In this document: positions 43,897 through 50,295 of the stretch, piece after piece
Layout: the number at the start of each line of letters is the position of its first letter
Position numbering within the stretch: position 1 is the stretch's first letter
Notes under the pieces: model-generated
The model's input: only the letters and a program-made list of their open reading frames with translations
Databases searched by the model: none
Told to the model about the DNA's origin: nothing
Origin: Methanosarcinales archaeon
GTDB taxonomy: Archaea; Halobacteriota; Methanosarcinia; Methanosarcinales; Methanosarcinaceae
Length of the DNA stretch: 50,295 nt
Assembly: GCA_031260345.1 (NCBI GenBank)
Contig: JAIRKA010000098.1
Location: 1 to 50,295, forward strand
Reading direction: 5' to 3'
Made by a program: the position numbers and the translations under genes

Positions 43897-44913
43897 TCAC
43901 TTCGTCATAATTTCAATCATTCTGTCGGCAACTTCACTGAGCTTCTTGTCGCCGCCCATGTCGTAAGTCACATAACCTTCAGAAATTGCCTGTTCGGCTG
44001 CCTTGAAGATCTTTTGAGACTGTTCTTTTTCCCCGAGATAGTCAAGCATCCAGGCGCCTGCCAAAATCGTTGCGATGGGATTGACTTTGTCCATTCCCGT
44101 ATACTTCGGGGCGGAACCGTGAGCCGGTTCAAACATGGCGTATTTGTCGCCGATATTCGCGGAGTAAATCATGCCGATACTGCCGACAAGCGCCGAACAT
44201 TCTTCGCTGATCACATCCATGAATAAATTTGTAGAAAGGAGAACGGTTTTGTCAAACATTTGCGGATTTTTAATGAGCTGCATTGCGATGTTGTCAATGT
44301 GGTATTCCCAAACTTCAATATCGGGATAGTCTTTTGAAACTTCTTCAACGACTTCTAAGAAGGTGCCGCATGTCTTTTTCAAAATATTGCTTTTGTGAAT
44401 CGGAACAACCGCTTTGTATCCGCGGCGCTTGGCTTCTTCAAAAGCGTATTTGGCGATTTTACGGGAAGCAGTTTTCGTGATTTTGCGGATTGCAATCACA
44501 CAATCGTCCGTGAGCTGAACTTCTTCGCCGATGTAGAGGCCTTCCGTTCCTTCTCTGACACAGACGTGTTCGACAGCGCCGAGAGGACCAACTGCTCCCT
44601 CAATTGTTTTAATCGGACGGACGTTAGCATACAAGTCAAATGCTTTTCGGATGGAAACGGCAACGCTGCGCGGGGAGCCGATGCCGCCGGGCGTCGTTGT
44701 CGGGCCTTTGAAGCAGGCATCCGCATTTTTCATAATTTCCCAGGTTTTCGGCGGAATTAAAGAGTCGCCGCCGTTTGCTTTCCACCATGTTTCACCCGCA
44801 TCGCACATTTTAAATTCTACTTGAGTTCCGGAAGCTTTCAGAACTTTAAGCATTGCGTCAACCAATTCGGGTCCTACGCCGTCTCCTTTGATGACGGCCG
44901 CTGTTTTAGTCAT
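43897..44913 (-). CDS. Isocitrate/isopropylmalate dehydrogenase family enzyme, probably isocitrate dehydrogenase
   Basis: A 338-residue decarboxylating dehydrogenase. Visible are IKGDGVGPELVDAML at the N-terminus, SVAVSIRKAFDLYANVRPIK (substrate arginines, about 82-101), the Lys-Ser pair in PIHKSNILK, catalytic YHIDN and LFMDVISEE, and the nucleotide site EPAHGSAPKYTGMDKVNPIATIL. The pattern is closer to the NAD-IDH-like form used by methanogens for 2-oxoglutarate synthesis than to LeuB, but the substrate is not proven. The ATG has AGGTGATC upstream. Confidence 0.88.
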   Translation of the reverse strand: MTKTAAVIKGDGVGPELVDAMLKVLKASGTQVEFKMCDAGETWWKANGGDSLIPPKTWEIMKNADACFKGPTTTPGGIGSPRSVAVSIRKAFDLYANVRPIKTIEGAVGPLGAVEHVCVREGTEGLYIGEEVQLTDDCVIAIRKITKTASRKIAKYAFEEAKRRGYKAVVPIHKSNILKKTCGTFLEVVEEVSKDYPDIEVWEYHIDNIAMQLIKNPQMFDKTVLLSTNLFMDVISEECSALVGSIGMIYSANIGDKYAMFEPAHGSAPKYTGMDKVNPIATILAGAWMLDYLGEKEQSQKIFKAAEQAISEGYVTYDMGGDKKLSEVADRMIEIMTK

Positions 44914-45060
44914 TTATGATCACCTGTTAAAAATAGGAATAATATGAAAATTGAAATTGTAAAAATCGGATTTTCACATCTGTCAATACAATTCTGAAAT
45001 AAAATGTTTCCGTTTTGTAAAAAGAATGGAAGCAGAAATAAAAATAAGAGAACGGCAGAA

Positions 45061-45678
45061 TTAAACGTTTTCAGAAACTTCCGCGACTTTTCGAATCATT
45101 TGAAAAAGATTATTTCGTTTGTTGAATCCGATTTTTTCAAATTTTTGTTTTAAATAATAGTCCACAAGACTTTTTTCACATTCAATAAGTATGTATTCAA
45201 TTCCAATTTTTTGATGAACAGATTCAATGATTTCAAAACATTGCTGAAGCATAAACTGTCCGCCTTTTTCCCAATTATAAGAAACATTTTTGCACAAATG
45301 TCCAATCAAAAAAGTAATTGTCGTCTTTTTAGGCAAAACCGCTTGATTAGTGGAGATATTACTTTCATAAAGTATCTTAGCAGATATAGAAAAATATCCA
45401 TATACAGGATAGGAACCACTTTTTAGATTTAAAACACAATTATTACTACTGTCAACTTTTTCAGATAACACAAAATAAACGCGGCAAAGGTGTTTATTTT
45501 CAAAATCAATAAAATTATTTCTTCTGGTGCCATCTTCATTAAAAGTCTCTTGAAGGAATTGACATAGATCTTCGCTGCCCGACCGAGAATTAAAAAGTGC
45601 TAAATCGGATAAAATTTCTTCAGAGGAATAATGTTGAAGATAAGATTTTAGATCAAGAATAGTGATAGATGGAGACAT
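45061..45678 (-). CDS. GNAT-fold N-acetyltransferase, possible toxin
   Basis: A 205-residue protein. The C-terminal half looks like a GNAT domain: FLIGHLCKN, then a loop with KGGQFMLQQCFEII in the acetyl-CoA position (about 135-155), and YILIECEKSLVDYYLKQKF ending in the typical FEKIGF. The classic R/Q-x-x-G-x-G/A is only loosely kept. It lies 66 bp downstream of a 49-codon gene whose product resembles small antitoxins. GNAT enzymes with such partners often acetylate charged tRNAs, but here that is inference. No other family match seen. Confidence 0.65.
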   Translation of the reverse strand: MSPSITILDLKSYLQHYSSEEILSDLALFNSRSGSEDLCQFLQETFNEDGTRRNNFIDFENKHLCRVYFVLSEKVDSSNNCVLNLKSGSYPVYGYFSISAKILYESNISTNQAVLPKKTTITFLIGHLCKNVSYNWEKGGQFMLQQCFEIIESVHQKIGIEYILIECEKSLVDYYLKQKFEKIGFNKRNNLFQMIRKVAEVSENV

Positions 45679-45744
45679 AATCCATCATCAGTCACATCGG
45701 TTATTAACGTTTTTTAATAGAAAAAAATCCAATAGAATTCAGTT

Positions 45745-45894
45745 TTATAATAGCTTCCGCCCTGCTTCAAGTTGTTCAAGCGCATTTACTCGAAACCTAC
45801 CGGTTGTTAAATCCTCGGTTTCAAATTTTTTCAAAGCTCTTTGCAACTCTTCGCTATCTACAACAATATCCTCTGTTATTGATGACGTTGCCAT
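45745..45894 (-). CDS. Small protein, possible antitoxin partner of the GNAT gene
   Basis: A 49-residue protein encoded just upstream of, and on the same strand as, the GNAT gene. The ATG at 45894 is preceded by GTGGTGAAAA, a good ribosome binding site, and an A/T-rich promoter-like run lies about 25-35 bp upstream. The sequence starts MATSSITEDIVVDSEELQ and ends LEQLEAGRKLL. It is acidic in front and basic behind, with a helical tail like many small antitoxins. No confirmed family. Confidence 0.6.
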   Translation of the reverse strand: MATSSITEDIVVDSEELQRALKKFETEDLTTGRFRVNALEQLEAGRKLL

Positions 45895-46067
45895 TTTTTC
45901 ACCACAATTGCTTTATTTTAATATAATAGTTAGATTGCACAAGTATAGGCTTATTAATACTATACCATCCACGTTTTCAATTCATTTTGATGCTATTTAA
46001 GGTTATTTAATTTGTTGGCGTTATTGACAATTACTATCGTTCAAATAATTTTCGAAAATTTAAGGGT

Positions 46068-46832
46068 TTAACCCCCAATTCCTTCTTTTTTCCAAATTTC
46101 AAAAGCTTCCATGACTTCCCAACCTTCAACGAAAATCATTCCATTCTTCTCACCATAAACCTTTGCGTCTTCCTTTGACAGCGCCTTCCCATTCTCATCA
46201 TCCAGCATTTCGCAGACGACCATCGCAGGCGTTTCTCCTGCCATCAGCGCAAGCGCGATGGACAGCTCCGTCTGGCCGCGGCGCTCATCCAGCAGACCGG
46301 CAGAGGCTCGAAGCGTTGCCGTGTGCCCGGGCGTCCTGAATTCGGAAGCAAAATCAACCGGCTTTCCTTCAAGCGCGGCTTTTGTCATTTCGCCCAGACG
46401 GCGAATTGTATAAGAACGGTCATCATCGGGAATTCCCGTTTTGTTTCCACGGTGGTTGACCCAAAGCGAAAATGAGGATTTTTTATCGTACTGAATGTCG
46501 CCTTCTTTTTCGGCGAAAGTGCCAATCTCAAGCCTCGGATTCATTTTATCATTTGTTGCCGCCGCTGTAACAACATCTGCCATGAACGGAAGTTTCATAA
46601 TAACGGATGCTTTCGGGCTGATTGCAACACAAATCAAACCGCCGCCGTCTTTTCTCATTCTTTTGACATCCTGCGGCTGAACTGAGGTTGCGGCAATGAC
46701 AAAATCCGTCTCTCCCTCTCTTTTTTCGGAATCATAAAGCAAAAAGAACTTACCGTCACGAATTGCCTGAAGCGTTCTTTGAATTTTCTCCGAATATTTG
46801 CCGTCGTTTTGGTTTTGTGTTTTGTTTTCCAT
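46068..46832 (-). CDS. ribB: 3,4-dihydroxy-2-butanone-4-phosphate synthase
   Basis: A 254-residue enzyme making the four-carbon unit of riboflavin from ribulose 5-phosphate. Family blocks are YDSEKREGETDFV (acidic active-site loop, about 33-45), DGGGLICVAI, the Ser/Phe-rich KSSFSLWVNHR, and RTPGHTATLRA (about 165-175). The metal-binding block usually reads GHTE; here it is RRGQTEL (about 186-192), with Gln in place of the His ligand. The ATG is preceded by AGGTGAA. It lies 125 bp downstream of rbkR; a 15-bp tandem repeat fills the gap. Confidence 0.92.
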   Translation of the reverse strand: MENKTQNQNDGKYSEKIQRTLQAIRDGKFFLLYDSEKREGETDFVIAATSVQPQDVKRMRKDGGGLICVAISPKASVIMKLPFMADVVTAAATNDKMNPRLEIGTFAEKEGDIQYDKKSSFSLWVNHRGNKTGIPDDDRSYTIRRLGEMTKAALEGKPVDFASEFRTPGHTATLRASAGLLDERRGQTELSIALALMAGETPAMVVCEMLDDENGKALSKEDAKVYGEKNGMIFVEGWEVMEAFEIWKKEGIGG

Positions 46833-46860
46833 TAAATTTCACCTGAATTTGTGCTGAGAA

Positions 46861-46920
46861 TATGATATTGATATGTATGATATTGATGAGTATGATACTG
46901 ATTATTGATGACATTGATAT
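46861..46920 (-). promoter_or_regulatory. Four 15-bp direct repeats upstream of ribB
   Basis: Four consecutive 15-bp units (TATGATATTGATATG, TATGATATTGATGAG, TATGATACTGATTAT, TGATGACATTGATAT) occupy the ribB upstream region. An operator array for RbkR or plain low-complexity sequence are both possible. Confidence 0.4.
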
Positions 46921-46957
46921 GATAATTTAGAACAAATGATAATTTTGACTTGAACTT

Positions 46958-47617
46958 TCAGCAGATTTCACCGACTGTCACTTTCACTTCATCGCCGTCC
47001 TTTAAATTCAGCGTTTCACGCACTTTAACAGGCGCAATGATTTCCAACAAATCCATTTTATAATGTGTTCTTTCGGGAACAATAATGCAGCCGCAGATGC
47101 CGTTAATTTGGGCAGGATAACAATCGCTCGCTCCGTAAGTTCGCCGGCCGTCGGAAAAGCCGTCGATTCTGACAGACGGAAATTCTTCCATCCGCTTTCT
47201 TAAATCAAAACAATAGTCTTTAATTTTTACATTCAAAGTACCGGGAAACGGTTTGAATCCGAGTTTTTCCTGAAATTGCTTCATATAGCCGTCAATGGAA
47301 ATGTAATATTGACCTTCGCCGAGACCTGAGACCACTGTTCCGTCTAAATCAATATGCTCTTTGACGTGGAAAATCTTCTTGTAATCTGCAAACTCTCTGG
47401 AAAGGAGCTTCATACCGGTCGGGCTGATTTGAATCAGCTGTCCCGACGGACCTACTTCACGCCCAATCAAGCCCCGCTCTTCCAAAAGTTTCAGATTTCT
47501 GGAAATTGTTTTGTCGCTCGCTTCCAAATCCGATTCCAAGTCTTTAACGGAAATTTTAATCGGTTTTTGATCGCAGCCGAGCAGCGCCAGCGTTTTTAAA
47601 TATCTGATTTGATCCAT
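46958..47617 (-). CDS. rbkR: RbkR: HTH regulator fused to CTP-dependent riboflavin kinase
   Basis: A 219-residue bifunctional protein. Residues 1-80 form a winged helix-turn-helix (SVKDLESDLEASDKTISRNLKLLEERGLI). Residues about 90-219 form the DUF120/RibK kinase, with VSGLGEGQYYISIDGY, GFKPFPGTLNVK and the C-terminal ETLNLKDGDEVKVTV. Archaeal proteins of this type both make FMN using CTP and regulate riboflavin genes; ribB is next downstream. I choose the ATG at 47617; the TTG at 47656 lies within the presumed promoter. Two CTCA-N4-TGAG palindromes lie just upstream. Confidence 0.9.
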   Translation of the reverse strand: MDQIRYLKTLALLGCDQKPIKISVKDLESDLEASDKTISRNLKLLEERGLIGREVGPSGQLIQISPTGMKLLSREFADYKKIFHVKEHIDLDGTVVSGLGEGQYYISIDGYMKQFQEKLGFKPFPGTLNVKIKDYCFDLRKRMEEFPSVRIDGFSDGRRTYGASDCYPAQINGICGCIIVPERTHYKMDLLEIIAPVKVRETLNLKDGDEVKVTVGEIC

Positions 47618-47633
47618 ATTCAGCAAATCCTGC

Positions 47634-47663
47634 CTCAAAAATGAGATAATTCTCAAATATGAG
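47634..47663 (-). promoter_or_regulatory. Candidate RbkR operator: two CTCA-N4-TGAG palindromes
   Basis: CTCAAAAATGAG (47634-47645) and CTCAAATATGAG (47652-47663) are 18 bp apart centre to centre. They overlap the expected transcription start of rbkR, given an A/T-rich TATA-like run near 47670-47680. Self-repression by RbkR would fit. Confidence 0.45.
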
Positions 47664-47852
47664 ATGTATGTTCTATTTAATACTTTTTTAGCTGGATTGT
47701 CATTGATTCAGTCGTTTTATCATTGATTTAAATAGATGGACAATAAATAACGCCTGAAATTTCATTCTGACGGAAACATGATTTAAGTAAATTATCAATA
47801 AGCATTAAACTTCAAACGTCAAGCATTAAACATTAACAAAAGGAGCATTCAT

Positions 47853-48722
47853 ATGGATTTGTACGAATCAAAACAATCAAAGATACGTGAGCTTATAGGC
47901 GGGGTAATTATGGATGTCACAACTCCGGAACAAGCCGTAATCGCCGAGCAGGCGGGTGCTTGCGCCGTCATGGCATTAGAAAAAATCCCTGCGGATATAC
48001 GCGCTCAGGGCGGCGTTGCACGGATGAGCGACCCTCAGCTCATCAAAGGTATTCAAGCCGCAGTCAGTATTCCCGTCATGGCAAAGGTACGCATCGGTCA
48101 TTTTGTAGAAGCAGAAATTCTCGAGTCATTAAACATCGATTGCATAGACGAAAGCGAAGTTCTGACACCTGCTGATGACTTCAATCACGTCAACAAGCAT
48201 AATTTTAAAACGCCGTTTGTTTGCGGCGCTAAAGATTTAGGCGAAGCATTGCGCAGAATACAAGAAGGCGCGGCAATGATCAGAACAAAGGGTGAGGCTG
48301 GAACAGGCGATATTGTTCAGGCTGTAAGGCACCTGCGGTCAATAAACGGCGAAATACGCATCGTCCAAAGCATGCCGAAAGATGAGTTATTCAACAAAGC
48401 AAAAGAGCTGAGCGTCCCGTACGAGCTGCTGAAATACGTACACGATAACGGCCGCCTTCCGGTCGTCAGTTTCTCGGCAGGCGGAGTGGCGACGCCCGCA
48501 GATGCCGTCCTTATGATGAGGCTTGGCGCGCAAGGCGTTTTTGTAGGCTCCGGGATCTTCAAATCAGGCGATCCGATAAAAAGAGCGACAGCCATTGTGC
48601 AAGCGGTAAAGAACGCCGATAACTCTTCATTGATTGCGCAATTGTCAGAAGATTTGGGCGAAGCCATGGTTGGAATAAACGCATCAGAACTGAATATAAA
48701 AATGGCCGACCGCGGAATATAA
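47853..48722 (+). CDS. pdxS: Pyridoxal 5'-phosphate synthase subunit PdxS
   Basis: A 289-residue TIM-barrel enzyme assembling PLP from ribose 5-phosphate, glyceraldehyde 3-phosphate and ammonia. Catalytic residues are present: Asp 21 in GGVIMDV and Lys 78 in [10 protein letters not shown]. The phosphate loop is in KGEAGTGD and [12 protein letters not shown]. Full-length, with an AAAGGAG ribosome binding site before the ATG. The glutaminase subunit gene pdxT is not adjacent and must be elsewhere. Confidence 0.96.
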   Translation: MDLYESKQSKIRELIGGVIMDVTTPEQAVIAEQAGACAVMALEKIPADIRAQGGVARMSDPQLIKGIQAAVSIPVMAKVRIGHFVEAEILESLNIDCIDESEVLTPADDFNHVNKHNFKTPFVCGAKDLGEALRRIQEGAAMIRTKGEAGTGDIVQAVRHLRSINGEIRIVQSMPKDELFNKAKELSVPYELLKYVHDNGRLPVVSFSAGGVATPADAVLMMRLGAQGVFVGSGIFKSGDPIKRATAIVQAVKNADNSSLIAQLSEDLGEAMVGINASELNIKMADRGI

Positions 48723-48815
48723 TAAGGACCGGAGCAGAGTTAATATAAGTGTTCGATAAATGTTTCTACAAATATTCCTGGCTTATTCAAAATGAATAAC
48801 AGTTTTGTGAGAATT

Positions 48816-49439
48816 ATGATTGAAGAAGAAAATGAAGTTGAAATTAAATGCCCGAAATGTTCGCCTGCTGACGAAACATGGCATGAGATTTTAAAGCCGG
48901 GCCAGAGTCCGGTTGCCAAATGCATGGACTGCGGACACGTTCACAGCTACCGCGTTCCGCGTATCAAGATGAAGACCGTCAAAGTAATTGTCAGCCACAT
49001 GGGAGATTCCATTGTCATGCAGGCGCTTTTGCCCGAAGATGAGCGCTTTCTCATTGACGATGAATTCATTGTTGAAGATGTCCATTCCGGTGACGTTGTT
49101 CCGGTTATGGTTACCGTTTTGGAATGCGGCGACAAAAGAAAACCGTCGGCCGCTGTTAAAGATATTGATACGATTTGGGGACGCGCCATCGATGAAATGA
49201 CGGTCAAAGTCGCGATTCAGCAGAAAGAAGTCACCGAGGCCGCCGAAGTTAAAGTTCCCGGTGATTTTAAATTCGTTGTCGGCCAAAACGTTAAAGTTGA
49301 CGGCAAAGATTATCCGATCATTTCAATCAAAATCCGCGGCGGCAGTTTCAAGTCAAGAGAAGGCGATTATGTCCTCGCAAAAAAAGTCAAACGCGTCTAT
49401 GCAAAGAAACCGATGCACGGAAGACGCGGAAAGTACTGA
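48816..49439 (+). CDS. HVO_0476-family zinc-finger protein
   Basis: A 207-residue archaeal protein with an N-terminal zinc ribbon (CPKC near residue 12 and CMDCGHVHSYR near 37) and a C-terminal beta-rich part with repeated MTVKVAI and VGQNVKVDGKDYPI segments. Resembles the HVO_0476 family, which is archaea-specific and of unknown function. The frame is also open from an ATG at 48792; I prefer 48816. The basic tail KKPMHGRRGKY suggests nucleic-acid contact, which is inference. Confidence 0.78.
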   Translation: MIEEENEVEIKCPKCSPADETWHEILKPGQSPVAKCMDCGHVHSYRVPRIKMKTVKVIVSHMGDSIVMQALLPEDERFLIDDEFIVEDVHSGDVVPVMVTVLECGDKRKPSAAVKDIDTIWGRAIDEMTVKVAIQQKEVTEAAEVKVPGDFKFVVGQNVKVDGKDYPIISIKIRGGSFKSREGDYVLAKKVKRVYAKKPMHGRRGKY

Positions 49440-49465
49440 TAAAATTTTGCTCGCTTCGCGACTTT

Positions 49466-49492
49466 GGCGGTTCCGCCGCGCGCGAGCTGCTC
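49466..49492. repeat. GC-rich intergenic hairpin repeat
   Basis: GGCGGTTCCGCC hairpin followed by GCGCGCGAGCTGCTCC. It is in the same orientation as the copy at 9153 and inverse to those near 33264-41057. Confidence 0.6.
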
Positions 49493-49638
49493 CATTTTTT
49501 ATTTTAGTTCACAACCCGCTCATCGTTTTTCTTTTAGTTTTTCAATCCGCTCATCAGCTTGTTTCACTATTCGAAAATTTAAAGATAAGAGAAAATAAAA
49601 TAAAATAAAATAAAAACCCCTCGGAGCTGCGCTCCGAG

Positions 49639-49665
49639 TTGACCGTTTCCTTCGGAACCGGTCAA
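49639..49665 (-). terminator. GACCG...CGGTC palindrome overlapping the dnaJ stop codon
   Basis: TTGACCGTTTCC-TTC-GGAACCGGTCAA: on the coding (minus) strand the dnaJ TGA lies inside the left arm. A second stem (TCGGAGC-TGC-GCTCCGA, 49621-49637) follows directly. Confidence 0.62.
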
Positions 49666-50295
49666 TCATCAAACGCTTCTTTCACTTTTTTAAAAAAACC
49701 GCCTTTCTCCTTTTTCTCTTTCTTTTTGGAGCCGGCGGCCGTTGTCGCTTCAAAGCCGGAAGACTTGGCGAATTCTTCAAGCAGTCTGCGCTGGTCGGCG
49801 GAAAGCTTGTCCGGCGTAATCAAATTGACCGTCACATATTGGTCGCCTGTGGATTTACTGTTGACGTGCGGGAAGCCTTTGCCTTTCAAACGGAAAGTGC
49901 TGCCGTTCTGCGTGCCTTCGGGAACGGTCATCGTGACGTCACCGCCGAGCGTCCGCACATTAATGTCTGTTCCGAGCGCCGCCTGAACGAAGTTCAAATC
50001 GACTTTGACATAAACGTCATCGCCCTCGCGGACAAAGTAATTGTCGGGAGTGACTCTGACAATCACATACAAGTCGCCTGCGGGTGCGCCCGGGTCACCG
50101 ACATTGCCGTCGCCGGGGTAGCGCAGGCGCATGCCGTTTGGAGCGCCGGCCGGAACCGCGACCGATATTTTCTTTGTCGAGCGAACCTTTCCTTTGCCGG
50201 AGCATTTCGGACACGGTGTTTCAATTATCCGGCCGCCGCCGTGACAAGTCGGACAAGAGGATTGTGAAATCATATTGCCAAAAGGCGTTTGAATC
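49662..50295 (-). CDS. dnaJ: Chaperone DnaJ, C-terminal part (cut by window end)
   Basis: The last 211 residues of DnaJ (Hsp40), co-chaperone of DnaK. The fragment starts inside the zinc-finger region with CPTCHGGG and CPKCSGKG. It continues with the C-terminal substrate-binding domains (VPAGAPNGMRLRYPGDGN, GDLYVIVRVTPDNYF, LGTDINVRTLGG, PEGTQNGSTFRLKGKGFP). The J domain lies outside the window. The tail is Lys/Gly-rich (KKKEKKEKGGFFKKVKEAFDD). The gene is read toward a double stem terminator. Confidence 0.93.
   Translation of the reverse strand, partial: IQTPFGNMISQSSCPTCHGGGRIIETPCPKCSGKGKVRSTKKISVAVPAGAPNGMRLRYPGDGNVGDPGAPAGDLYVIVRVTPDNYFVREGDDVYVKVDLNFVQAALGTDINVRTLGGDVTMTVPEGTQNGSTFRLKGKGFPHVNSKSTGDQYVTVNLITPDKLSADQRRLLEEFAKSSGFEATTAAGSKKKEKKEKGGFFKKVKEAFDD

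Noticed and set aside
47618-47656. Upstream TTG start for RbkR
   Set aside because: The added 13 codons lie over the putative promoter/operator; the ATG at 47617 gives the normal HTH start.

Overview
The window is archaeal and reads as a chromosome segment of a methanogen of the Methanosarcinales. Evidence: a TATA-binding protein with two direct repeats, an archaeal-type alanyl-tRNA synthetase, an archaeal SRP RNA, a CTP-dependent riboflavin kinase fused to a helix-turn-helix domain (RbkR type), an AglJ-type glycosyltransferase, the thiolase/DUF35/HMG-CoA synthase set, and good Shine-Dalgarno sites (AGGTGA type). The long AT-rich spacers and large adhesin-like proteins would fit a host-associated genus such as Methanimicrococcus; that genus guess is inference only.

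Layout. 0-5 kb: the end of methionine aminopeptidase, DUF1805, a DUF5677 protein, a Toprim protein and two paralogous lipoproteins flanking a short TrmO-like protein. 4.9-9.1 kb: the mevalonate entry cluster (DUF35, thiolase, HMG-CoA synthase) and an XRE-type regulator. 9.3-11.2 kb: a Cas4-like protein and an AIR-synthase-like protein. 11.3-26.7 kb: five large surface proteins in a row on the minus strand. All share one signal peptide and one C-terminal anchor, and each is followed by the same GGCGGCAGT/ACTGCCGCC hairpin. 26.8-33.2 kb: a PAPS-reductase-like protein, SRP RNA, tRNA-Ser(GCU), TBP, a stomatin-like protein, AglJ and DUF3788. 33.5-36.7 kb: thiC, a long repeated element and a second DUF5677 gene. 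37-41 kb: YhbY-like protein, alaS and a methyltransferase. 41-45 kb: a BofA-like protein, TauE/SafE, a HEAT-repeat protein, a response regulator and isocitrate dehydrogenase. 45-50 kb: a GNAT protein with a small upstream partner, ribB, rbkR, pdxS, a zinc-finger protein and the end of dnaJ.

Most interesting signal: UAG appears to be readable as sense. By my count 41 CDS ends use TAA 20 times, TGA 19 times and TAG only twice. Two genes are interrupted only by in-frame TAG, never by TAA, TGA or a frameshift: a surface protein (one TAG, with the signal peptide before it and the anchor after it) and the DUF5677 gene at 35748-36689 (two TAGs). The two TAG-terminated genes also continue in frame to a nearby TAA. 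In one of them, a lipoprotein, the continuation keeps a Pro that aligns with its paralogue, the TAG sitting where the paralogue has Arg. Pyrrolysine decoding of UAG, known in this order, is the simplest explanation; nonsense mutation is the alternative.

Second signal: two diverged copies of an intergenic element of about 430-460 bp (29144-29574 and 35105-35564) with conserved hairpins and one compensatory base-pair change, which suggests a structured RNA or a small mobile element. Two further dispersed repeat families occur: GACCG...CGGTC palindromes at gene ends, several overlapping the stop codon, and GC-rich hairpins with a GCTCGCGCGC core in spacers.
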